Shown here one piece after another: positions 49,401-59,720 of a stretch of DNA of 64,000 nt (the stretch's first letter is position 1; each line of letters begins with the position of its first letter). A program made the translations under genes and the position numbers. A model generated the notes under the pieces. It did not search any database. It was given only the letters and a program-made list of their open reading frames with translations, and was not told where the DNA came from. Location: NCBI GenBank assembly GCA_037976565.1, contig CP137685.1, positions 25,708,886 through 25,772,885 of the forward strand, read 5' to 3'. The DNA comes from Mesocentrotus franciscanus. Taxonomy: Eukaryota > Echinodermata > Echinoidea > Camarodonta > Strongylocentrotidae.

Positions 49401-49851
49401 AGGTACTATGTCCCATTTGCAGGCCAAAAAAATGAAAAGGTTAAATTCCAACGTCATTTGAAAGACAATACTAATTTAGAACTTCCCTAAAAAAAGGGGG
49501 CTTGAAAATATCTTTAAGTGGGAAAATAGCGACTATTACTTGTCGAATCGACTTAGGAGCTATAGAGCCAGTAAGTAATAGTCTGATTTTTCATTGATTG
49601 ATGTAGACAAATGCTCATGTACCCTTTACAGCTCATTTTATGTATGTTATTACCAAAGATGAAAAAAGCCAGTCAGTCACTCAATAATGTTTGACAGTGA
49701 AGTCTAGCAAGTAAACGGGTTTCCTTGCATAATTTGAATATTAGGACACTGCTAACGTTTAAATTTCACAGATAGGACATACATGACATATTCATAATTC
49801 CTGCAAATTTCTACAGAATTTGATGTTGGCTGCAAAAGGGACATAGTATCT
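49401..49851 (+). mobile_element. TTAA-flanked MITE, family 3, right copy
   Basis: Intact TTAA on both sides (49397-49400 and 49852-49855). Termini AGGTACTATGTCCC and the complement AGATACTATGTCCC. Same orientation as the copy at 32045-32488. Starts 279 bases after the end of the second duplicated block. Confidence 0.85.
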
Positions 49852-49855
49852 TTAA

Positions 49856-50670
49856 TAATAATAATTTGTACTAAATCAATGTCGTTTACAAAAGAGAACA
49901 CAATACCTCTTGATAACCTGACATTTGCTTCGGGCTTCATTGCGTCAAATGTAAAGGGGTTAGGGTTAGGATTACAATAATGTTTAAGTTTAGGTTTAGG
50001 TTTAGCGTTAAGCATGTTAGAGGTAGGATTATACATAGTTTTAGTTCTAGGATTGAAGTTAGGAAAGTGAAAAAGACCGTCGGAGAGATTGTCGTAAGAG
50101 TACAACCATAATCCCACCCCCCCTCCTATCTTAACATATCTCTGACTGCGCCCCATTCATACATTTACACACTTTTACGTCAGTTCGAGCGCTACTCGGT
50201 TACCATATTTTCTAGTTAAGAATGACAGGCGTGGTGTGGGCAGTGCACTGGAGAAAAGAGAGCACTCTTGACCTGGTTTGTGGGAGTAGTTCTAGTGGAT
50301 AGGAGACGCATGTTACGATTATTATCGCTCTATTTATCGATATTTACCAATGAATCGTGACTAGATTAGCAGAGATTAGTCGTTTATTTGTTGTAAATCC
50401 ACTTGAGATGGCTTAACGTACATTATTACGAAGGTACGTCATATCAGTTACTAGCTTTCTGGATATTATTAGGAACACGATCGCAACTACTTTCGAAAAA
50501 TTTAAATAGCCCTGTACGTCACCCATTGAAACTTTCGAACATGATAGTGACGTATTACGTAATCCGAACATGATTAACATGGGACATACTATTGGGTATT
50601 GAAATTGCCCTGGAATTGACTTTTCGAAAATACATTATAGTTGCGATTGTATGTAGGCTATATACAAGAA
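49856..50670. other. Non-coding stretch with short telomere-like patch
   Basis: No gene recognised. Near 49957-50010 there is GGTTAGGGTTAGG and then repeated TTTAGG units, a short degenerate telomere-like patch. The minus-strand frame at 49752-50156 crosses the MITE end and this patch and is not credible as coding. Confidence 0.5.
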
Positions 50671-50674
50671 AAGT

Positions 50675-51097
50675 TGCACACGAGGCGTTATTTTGCTGAC
50701 GCAGGACTGCGCCAACGACTGACGCTGTCTTTGACGTGTCACGTGAGCGTGGAATCCTTAATAGAGCAATTAATAATAAGGCACCACTTTACAAGTGCAC
50801 ACTTGCCAATCCAACCCTTTTAACGCACCCATCCTACCGGGTACCCATTTAACACCTGGATGGAGAGTGGCAAATGTAGATTAATGTCCTGTCAAAGGAC
50901 ATCAGTTCTGCTGCGGAACTCGAACCGCGAACCATGTGATCCACGGTTCGTTGACGTATCCACTAGACCACGACGCCTCAAATGAAAACTGAAAAGTTAA
51001 TCTATTGTGTTGATTATTAGCGCATGAACTAGTTCAAGGCCTTCGTATGATTGATTGGCGCAGCTAATAACGCAATAAAAATGACGCCTCGAGTGCA
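50675..51097. mobile_element. MITE, TGCACACGAGGCGTC family, host of a nested SINE
   Basis: The left end TGCACACGAGGCGTTATTTT and the complement of the right end (TGCACTCGAGGCGTCATTTT) match with two differences. The subterminal GCTGACGCAGGACTGCGCCA also occurs, with changes, at 57910 and 58065. A family B SINE lies inside. Confidence 0.7.
50825..50977 (-). mobile_element. tRNA-headed SINE, family B, nested in a MITE
   Basis: On the minus strand from 50977: GGCGTCGTGGTCTAGTGGAT (A-box region), a B-box-like GGTTCGAGTTCC, the core GACATTAATCTACATTTGCC, and GGTACCCGGTAGGATG at the truncated 3' end. It lacks the ATT-rich tail present in the copies at 17009 and 55164. Confidence 0.8.
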
Positions 51098-51268
51098 ACG
51101 GGTAGTACCAGGTCTGAGAGCGACTATCATTAATATTATCACCTATATAGTACCGTCCTACCGATAGTGGTAATGTCTTACAATATTAAAGTCATAGCGA
51201 GCGTACTTAGATAACATTTTGGTGGTTTAAGGTAATTTGATTTAAAGAAAAATATTATCCAAGTTTAA

Positions 51269-51642
51269 AGCCCATCTAAGGTGTTTGGAACCCCAAAAAT
51301 TTGATGGCGACAATTTCACTTAAATTGTATCATAATGTGAAAGAGGATGTCATTTAACTTTTAAGACACATTTGTGCAAGGATTTTCAAAACAAATGTGT
51401 TTGAAGTCGAATATTGATGAAAGAATACAAACTTAGGTTTTCTGCGTACAACAGAAAACCCAAATTATGTATTCTTTTATCAATATTTGTCTTCAAACAC
51501 ATTTTTTTTTTTTGGGGGGGGGGATCTTGCAAAATTGCGTCTTAAATGACATCTTCTTTCACATTATGATACAATTTTAGTGAAATTTTGCTTTCAAATT
51601 TTTGGCGAATTTCTCGGGGGCTCCCAACACTTTAGAGGGCCT
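51269..51642. mobile_element. TTAA-flanked foldback MITE, family 5
   Basis: TTAA at 51265-51268 and 51643-51646. The ends AGCCCATCTAAGGTGTTTGG and the complement AGGCCCTCTAAAGTGTTGGG begin inverted arms of about 160 bp. The centre is itself a hairpin (GGTTTTCTG and CAGAAAACC), so nearly the whole element folds back on itself. Non-coding. Confidence 0.85.
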
Positions 51643-51985
51643 TTAAAAAGATTGATGTGTCAAGAAGTCACGTAAATAAACTCAATTTACGACAAAGAGA
51701 AACAAGGGAATATTTCCCCTCTCTATATTACTCCAAACTTATTACAGAAATTTCATCAAAATAGGGGCTTACAACATATAATCTTACCGAGTGCAGCCAA
51801 AAAAACTTACCCAATCTGAACGCAGGCTCGTGCTTTAGAGCTCGTATAAAGTATGGTAGACAATGATGAGTGGCACATTAGCCTATATACTTGTTGCACG
51901 TCATACCCGATTCACAAAGTGATGATGCAGGAGAATCATCGATAATTATTGGCCCACCATTTCTACTTTCATTTCGCCACCCCAC

Positions 51986-52023
51986 CTCTCTCTCTCTCTC
52001 TCTCCCTCTCTCTCTCTCTCTCT
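51986..52023 (+). repeat. (CT)n microsatellite
   Basis: CT run with one CCC interruption. Confidence 0.9.
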
Positions 52024-52112
52024 TCTCTATCCATGCCCTTTAATGGTAAAACGGTTTCACAAAGTCAGTCACTCGGCTGGACAAGTTCAAATCTGGACTA
52101 GTTCAATGCAGA

Positions 52113-52341
52113 GGTGTCGTGATAGATACGTCGTCGGACTGTGGATCACATAGTTCGCGGGTCGACTCCCGCCGCTTCACTAATGTACTTTTTGGAAAGA
52201 CATTAATATACCTTTGCCACTTCCCATCCAGTTGTTAAATTTATACCGGTAGCAATTAATTACTTGAATGCTGTGAGCACCTATCAGAGCAGGGGTAATT
52301 TTGTGCGTTATAAAATATCCAATATTATTATTTTGTCATTA
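52113..52341 (+). mobile_element. tRNA-headed SINE, family B
   Basis: Starts GGTGTCGTGATAGATACGTC, has a degenerate B-box GGGTCGACTCC, then AGACATTAATATACCTTTGC. The tail TGCGTTATAAAATATCCAAT is followed by ATTATTATT. Head, core and tail follow the same order as the minus-strand copies at 17009 and 55164. Confidence 0.75.
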
Positions 52342-53604
52342 TTCCGCAATCAGTGTTCACGATCCGGCGGAGGGAACTGATTGACGCATACCGATAAACT
52401 AACCTTTTGTCTTAACCATTTTTGCCCTCATTAATTTCCCTTCACTAGAAGTTTAATTTTGTTAGTTACCAAACTAGTTGTTGCAGAAAAATAAAAATAT
52501 GCCCCAGGCAATTTATAAGGAGAAATATCTTCAAGAATACGTATTCGCCAATCATTTCTACTTTCGCTTAAATCCATGCCCCTTCAACCATGATAGACGG
52601 TTTTACAGTCACTGATCTGTACCGTACCGAACCGAATCGATTCAGATAAGTGTTCACAAACAGGGGAGGAGTTAAGTACACATATCATTTATTTAGATTC
52701 TTAACCAACCTAATCAGGATGATTTTATTTGTTCACATTTCCATAACTAATGCAATTGTGACTTCTTCGAAAGTCGGACAGCAGTCAGGTCATCCAATAA
52801 GCAGTGTGTTTTATAATTATTGAGGCATAAAGACTAACCCCGTGCATCGAGATTTCATTAACCTTTCCCTCCAAAGACCTGAACTTTTATCAAAGAAGTT
52901 ACCAACCAAGTCACGCTCTCGAAGGCAAGTAGCAATATCTTATTTTCGTTTTCAAGTCCCCCAAATTAGGCTCAGTAGCCATAATGAAAAGGGAGACACC
53001 ACTTTTGGCATAATCCTTATATTGTCTGCTGTCTCGCTGATATTGTATAAAAACTGAATTATGAACCAATATCTAGACTTCCTTGTGATAGTAATGACTT
53101 TTCCTGACATACACCGGACTGCGTCGTCGAAATAGGTTCTGTCAATCTTTTGAAAGTAGTGTTAGGTATACTTTAATGCATGAAAACAGATGCTTACAGT
53201 ATTCAACATAACTGAAACTGAGTGATAAGGACTAGACAAGGATATCTACAGAATTAACTGATTCGGTATGAAATGTAAAGTAGCTGAGAATAAGTTCCGA
53301 GTAAACTAAATGCATGAAATGTTATCGTATATGTTGTGAATGCTCACTAGAGGCCAAGACTTTGCATATCTCGGAGACACAGTTCTTTTCGGATTTTATT
53401 TTGCTGTTGATATTCATTTGTAGCTTTAATGAGGTGAATAAAATCAAATTGTTTATATCGGGCCTATCAAAGCTGGGACTTTTCAGGCGATGTGATATTC
53501 AATATGTTCTTCTTAAAGTTTTTTTTAAAGCTTTTTAGCGTAAAAGAAGAATTGTCTTCTAGTGGTTCAATTCGTTCCCTTCTGAATAAAAGGCAGATTT
53601 TAAA
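52342..53604. other. No gene recognised
   Basis: AT-rich sequence. Open frames at 52842-53057 and 53314-53538 have no recognisable motif. Confidence 0.5.
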
Positions 53605-53815
53605 AAGGCGCGAAGGCTCAGTGCTAGATCAGTGGTCTTGTAACCGGGAAGTCCCGGGTTCGAAAACAAGTCGATGCGCTAGTGCCCTTTTGTAAGGCAT
53701 TGATCCTCGTTACCAAGTCCCTCGGAGATGACTTAAAGCCGTCGGTCCCTGGTTGCTTACTTACAAGCATACACATGCCTCCTTAGCAGTCAGATAAAAA
53801 AATAAAAATAAAAAA
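53605..53815 (+). mobile_element. tRNA-headed SINE, family A
   Basis: The second copy of the 28904 family: GGCGCGAAGGCTCAGTGCTA, a B-box-like GGTTCGAAAAC, TTACCAAGTCCCTCGGAGAT, and GGTTGCTTACTTACA, ending in an A-rich AAATAAAAATAAAA tail. The internal order matches the first copy throughout. Confidence 0.85.
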
Positions 53816-54252
53816 AACATTTCTGAGAAAACGTAGACATCTTAAAATAGATTTTCAACAGCTCGTCCTTTTCAAAGTAAACCGAGGTGCGCTGTTGAAT
53901 GATTCAGAAAGCTCATACGACATTTGAAAACTCGAGTAAAACTGAATCGCGTTTTTGCATGTTTAGGCAGCTGTCGATTGACTTAATGCGTAAAGCTGCA
54001 CGTTAAAAACACAGTACACACATGGTGTCGTTGATCGAGATATGCGATAAACGAACTGCACTAACTCCTGCAGGAATATGCACGATCGAGAAGGCTGAAA
54101 ACCGTAGCCAGGATATTGATATTCGATTCAAATCAATTCAATTCAATTTTACATCAAGCACTACAAAATGTGGTGTTCTTGACGATTTTGCGAGTTAAAT
54201 ATTGTACATAATTACCTAGATATGCAATAGTTTAAAGGAACGATTGGCTAAT

Positions 54253-54520
54253 AGTATAGTATAGTATAGTATTTATTCCATTCTTCATAAAAACATATAT
54301 ACAATACATACAGAGTATAAAATAATTGAAATTTGAAATACATAAATACATGTAGAAGGGTAACATTACAGATAATAAGAATACAATGAAATTAACAGGA
54401 AATAGGTTCAGAAAGCAAATTTATGTCGAATGAGGGGTCAACAAAAAAGAGCATTTAGCCTTGTTGAACGTTAACCCCTAAAGAAAGTACATATTTAACA
54501 GCACATTAATGAAACTAAGA
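54253..54520 (-). mobile_element. Non-LTR retrotransposon 3' end
   Basis: Begins on the plus strand with tandem ATAGT repeats, then CTTCATAAAAACATATATAC, which matches CTTCATAAAAACATTTAAAA at 4891. The ACCCCTAAAGAAA segment near 54474 parallels ACCCCTAAAAAGAAA near 5028. RT coding sequence is missing. Confidence 0.6.
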
Positions 54521-55057
54521 ACCTCTGTGCAAGAGTACAACATTTCTAAATGTATTCTTCTACATCACGAACATTACGAAAGTTTCGTGGCTTTAAACAA
54601 CGTGATAAAATTTGATGAATTTATTTCGGATAGATTTTTCTCGATTTGCAGTTCCATCATAGAAGTTTAGATCACCTTTAAGTAATGTAAGCCCAGTTAT
54701 ATTACGCAGTACTGGTGAATTATGACGCGATATAATAATCGGCCATGTCCGGGCGATTGGTGCTTGTACTTCCGACGAACGTAATTACCCTGATTGCGGT
54801 TCAAGGGCCTCATATTCCGAATATAGGTGTATTGATTAGAACTGACGCGAGACGAAAGCTGGCCGTAATAGTTGATCATATAAAGTGCTTAAATTGGCGG
54901 TCAATGTAACGTACATGAGCGCTTCAAAGTGCACTGTCGCAAAATCTAATCTAAAACCTACCAAAAACTGACCTGTTTTTGGAAGATACTGTAATATCAT
55001 TAGATATGAAAATGCAAACAAAATCTCCAGGAGTGGCGTGTACTGAATAGTCATACG

Positions 55058-55181
55058 GAGAGCATAGTGGAACAGTGGTGAAGAATCTTGACTTTCATAT
55101 GACAGGTCCCGGGTTCGATTCTCTCTTCGATGCCTGTATCTTTGGACAAGGTCTTAAGCCCCGGGTGTTCATGGGTAATAA
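55058..55181 (+). mobile_element. tRNA-headed SINE, family C
   Basis: A-box-like TAGTGGAACAGTGGTGAAG and B-box GGTTCGATTCT are spaced as in a tRNA. They are followed by GGACAAGGTCTTAAGCCCCG and an AAT-repeat tail. The tail is shared with the oppositely oriented SINE that follows. Confidence 0.65.
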
Positions 55182-55463
55182 TAATAATAATACCCAGCTT
55201 TTATATAGCGCGAATTACAATTATTAAAGTCTCTAAGCGCTTCCGAACTTGGAGATTATTACCCCGGCTTTAGCTGTGCTGCCATTACAGCGCTCTAGCA
55301 TTCCAAGGAATTAATTCCTGCCAGGTACCCATTTACATTACGTGGGTTGAGTGTGGCAAATGTAGATCAATGTCTTGCCAAAGGACATTAGTGCCGCAGC
55401 GGGACTCGAACCGCGGACCTTGTGATCGACAGTCCGGCGACGTAACCACTCGACCACGACACC
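55164..55463 (-). mobile_element. tRNA-headed SINE, family B, long copy
   Basis: On the minus strand from 55463: GGTGTCGTGGTCGAGTGGTT, a B-box GGTTCGAGTCCC, the core GACATTGATCTACATTTGCC, GGTACCTGGCAGGAATTAAT, and the 3' tail GCGCTATATAAAAGCTGGGT followed by ATT repeats. It is the most complete family B copy in the window. Confidence 0.85.
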
Positions 55464-56040
55464 AAGGTATCTGGCAATGTTGGGGTAATACTAATTACTA
55501 AGCTTGCAAGAAGAGCAGTATTTATACTGATATGGCTACCCTGCGTGAAGATGACTGAATAATTGATTAATTTATTAATTGTATTAGTGATGAAACTGTC
55601 AATCAAGGGTTCTGTGAGGTTTGGAGTTGAGGAAGAAAGATCCAATCGACTGTCAATCATCAGACAAGTCGGAAGACAGTCCACGATATGAAACCCATTT
55701 TATACTTTTTTTTGTCTCCAACTGAGAGGCCTACATTACGTCCTGATTTCAATTCTAACATTATCTGACAACTAAGAATGGCAATCAAATATTGACTTCA
55801 ATGTTCAAAATGGTCAACCTAAAACAAATGGCAAATTTTGAAATACAAAATGGATGATGGCCGCAAAAGGGAAGATGCGTGCAGATTGCAATAATTTATT
55901 TTTATAATATGTCTAGGCTTCTAAATGATCGCTTAAACATTACACATTCTAACAAATGTTTTTAAAGCCTGAAGACTTTTATGGTGTGAGGCATCTTGAT
56001 AAAAATGAAAAAGAAAATAATTAGAAGTTACGTAACTTGA

Positions 56041-56228
56041 AGCCCCTCTGCACTACTTGTAGCTACTTGCTCCCTCTATATAGAAAACAATGCCTAAGCG
56101 GTGCCCGTTGGTCACCCATGATCCCCTTTTTCTTATGTTAATTGAGAGCTAAGTTGATGAGATAACCACCTGACAGTGACCACGCTGGGAGGTCTAATCC
56201 CTCCTGGCCAAACTAGTGCAGACAGGCT
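56041..56228 (-). mobile_element. TTAA-flanked MITE, family 4, inverted copy
   Basis: Reverse complement of the 35563-35755 element, with moderate divergence. TTAA follows the right end (56229-56232) and TTGA precedes the left end, a one-base change from TTAA. Confidence 0.8.
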
Positions 56229-56232
56229 TTAA

Positions 56233-56508
56233 ATGAGAAACTTGAGTGAAGTAAAGTGCGAGGAAATGCATCTTCGAAATATTTCTTAAAATTAAATTTA
56301 AATCATCTGTTTGGAGAGTTGAAGTTTAATCTTATATCAACTGGAGTCAATGCATATTGGAAAAATTGAGGACATTTCAATGAATTCCGCGAGTATCATG
56401 TAAGTGCATCGATACATTTTTTAACGATTTCTCCTTGCATGAACGGGATTCGGGAAAAGGCATTATTAGGAATTCCCTTGATATACTTTTCGACAATCAC
56501 AGCCATGC

Positions 56509-56546
<38 letters not shown>

Positions 56547-57854
56547 CCTCCCTCTCTCTCCTATCTCATGAATCGTCCTCGTTCCCACCAGGTGATTCCA
56601 TGTGCGAGAACCCTGCTTATTTTTTGATATAATATAACCCTCAAAAGGCCTCAATGCATCTAAAAGTTTTCTGCAATAAATGCCTTTACTTCATTAAGCA
56701 AAACCGTCTTTCTCTAATCTTCTCTCTGAACTTTGCCGATATTACTCCACTTCTGATTTTGTCTTTTTGTGAAATTATGTAGGCTAAGTCTATTATCGAC
56801 GATTCATTGATATACATGCATATATCAGCCATTCATGTGCAAAACACTTTAATTCATCATGTTCATATAATTTCGTTGTAATTAAAAACAGTGGCGGATT
56901 ATTTGGGAGTGGAGGGGGAACACTCGGCCCGGGGCCTGAAAACCGATTATTGCTGGCCTTTTATGAAAAATACTTTTTAACGTTATTAGAAGTGGGTGTT
57001 CTTTTATCAACACATTCTATTTGAGGAATTATTCAGAGAAATCGTTCATCAATCTGTTTCGCCTTTTCACGTGGTTGCTTCAAAATTCGTCTTAATTCGT
57101 TGTATCGATGACGTGTCAAGTTTGGTGGTTTTATTTTACACCTGTTTTTTCATTTGTATGCACTGACCTCCTTCTAACGAATGCTGATGACGGGTATAAC
57201 TCAACACTACATTAATTAAGATATCTGTTTCGTTTGATGGATTTTGAATACGAAGTTTATCATTGACGTGAAAGTATCTATGCTCTATGTACTAGTTGCA
57301 AAATGGCTAGCTGAAAGGGTTGTCGTCTTTGTGGCTACCTAGTTTCTTAAACTTAGGTCAAAGATTTGACCGGAAAAAACATAGATAAAGGAGAGAGAAA
57401 CATACATATTTGCCCGCCCTAAATCCCCATACCTCCCCCGCAATGCCCCATCTGCATCTGGTTTCAAGTTATTCCGTAGGAAATTGACAACATCTAACAT
57501 AACTGTTAAATGGTGATGAATAAACGAATTCGTTTAAAGGCTTTTCAATAAAAGCCTCCGTGATACAAGGTATTTCTCAATCAAATGTCAGAAAGTTCAA
57601 GGGAATTTAGAGAAATGAGAAACTTTCATTCACATGGAAATAATTGAAATAATTTATTTTATACCTATCTGTTTAATTGAAATATACATTGCATGTTAGG
57701 AGACTCGATTTGACATCGAACTAGGGCATAATATAATAGACCGAATTCAAGGGACTAGTGATTGCTTTTCTGTGAAAGGTCAAAGTCATGCAAATGTTTA
57801 CATTTCTATCCATTCATGTGCAAATAGACACTGCTATATGGGGAACTGAAGTAG
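56233..57854. other. Non-coding stretch with CT microsatellite
   Basis: No gene recognised. A CT run lies at 56513-56560. A CAGTGGCGG motif at 56889 may be one end of a hAT-like element, but no partner end was found. Confidence 0.5.
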
Positions 57855-58130
57855 TATGTATGCACCAAGGCGTATATATTTCATGTCCATTGCATATATA
57901 GCGTCATTATGCTGACGTAGTACTGCGCCAGTGACGGGGACGGTCCTTGATGCGCCCTTTGAAAGTGACATTGTAAAGGAGGTTATTGCCTTCTTAGAAG
58001 TTAAATGGTATGTATGCGTCAAGCCGTATGTATATTATACCAATTGCACACCTAGCGTCATTTTTCTGACGTAGTACTGCGCCAGTGACGGGCACAGACT
58101 TGATGTGCCATTCGAAAGTAACATGGTATG
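57855..58130 (+). repeat. 154-bp tandem duplication containing MITE ends
   Basis: TATGTATGCACCAAGGCGTA at 57855 is repeated as TATGTATGCGTCAAGCCGTA at 58009. Each unit continues with a TTGCAYAYNTAGCGTCATT end of the 50675 MITE family and CTGACGTAGTACTGCGCCAG. The duplicated unit therefore includes one MITE terminus and its flank. Confidence 0.7.
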
Positions 58131-59249
58131 TAAAGAAGGTGCGTTATAACGTATTGGAGCATTCGTCAAAATAGTTTTCATAGTTTTTTTTCAACCCATT
58201 ATGTGCGGATAGTGATTGAACACAGATATCGATCCTAGACATGTAATCTAATCACTTATTCAAGTATCATTCCGACATCGTTTTAATATCAAATTATGCC
58301 ATCTCAATAATGTTCCTTTAGAAATGAAAAACATGCATTTACCCAATTCAGTAATGAAGTAGAGTGACGCGATAATGCGGTAAACTCCATCAGACAAAGA
58401 GGCGCTGGACCGGGATGGGATGTTCGCGGTATCGGCGGTGTATTTTCTCATTAAATTTCATTCTTTTCTCCTCGAGTCATTCCTGAGTAATATCATGAAG
58501 CTCCCCGACATAACTCGGTCATCACAATGTTCTTGGTAATTGATAAGAGGGAAGCGCCTTCACGGCTGGCCTAGTTCGAGCAATGTGAAAGCTAATTGTA
58601 CAAATAGATTACGCAGAGTGATCAAGTGTTTTGTTGTTGTTTTTTTTAGTTGGTTTTGTTCACGGTTTTAAAATACCTGTTGTGACGTCAGGGCAAATAA
58701 AATGTCTGCGTTTTAAAGAAAAAAGCAACTTAACTCATGCTATGTTTATGTCTGTCTCTGTCGCTCTCTTCTCTCTCCCTGCCTCTCTGACGGCCATTAA
58801 AATTTTCTCTTTCATACCCCTCCCCTATCTCTCTGTCTGTCTCTCTTTCTGTCTGTCTCTTTCTCTTCTTAACGTGACTATTAGGAGATGCAATACCTAA
58901 CGTTTTACAATCCTTAACCTTTCTATTCAGGCTCTTCTTTTCTCACTCTCTTTACCTTATAAGCCTTCAACCATAATTAGTGGTAATGAAAAAATGCTCT
59001 TTTGTCTATCAATAAACATCAGTGCTTCGTGTATCCTCGTTCAAGCAATCTCGTCCGGACGCCGATCCTTTCCTCTAATTCATTTAATGGGGGCGATCGC
59101 TTGTTAAGGTGATATCAACAGGGCCGAGATTAAATGATCAATCGATCATCAATTTGACTCGCCATCACGCCTGACTGCTTGCAAGTCATTTCATCCCGTA
59201 TCGTATCCTGTCTTGGGGTTTGGATGGAACGCGCAGGTAGGACGGGGAT
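58131..59249. other. Non-coding, with CT-rich patch
   Basis: No gene recognised. CT/GTCT simple repeats occupy 58756-58866. Confidence 0.55.
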
Positions 59250-59720
59250 GAGGGGGCGGGAGAGGGGGAGAGTGAAAAAAATGAGATGGAGAGGGATGAG
59301 GGAGAGTGGACATGATGGATGGTTAGCGAGAGTGAGAGGGGAGATAGAGAGAGACAGCGACAGAGAGAGACAGACAGAGATAGGGACAGAGAGACAGAAA
59401 GAGACAGAGAGAGACAGGGAGAAATGGAGAGAGAGAGAGAGAGATAGAGACAGAGAGAGAGAGAAAGAAAGACAGAGACAGAGAGAGAAAGAAAGAGAGA
59501 GACAGAGAGAGACAGATAGACATAGATAGAGACAGATGCAGAGGTAGAGAGAGATGGAGAAAAATGGAGGGGTAGAGATAAAGATACGCCTATAATAAAG
59601 AATGGAATGTATATATATAGAGAGAAAAATATAGAAGATAGTCAAAAGAGTATAGAGAATAGATAGAGACAAAGAGTGAGAAAGAGAAAAAAAGAGAGAT
59701 AAAGAGAGAGAGATACGAGG
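59250..59720 (-). repeat. Long GA/GACA simple-repeat tract
   Basis: Nearly pure purine plus strand with GAGA, GACAGA and GATAGA units. The 217-codon minus-strand frame (59130-59783) is Ser/Leu low complexity produced by this repeat. Confidence 0.9.
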
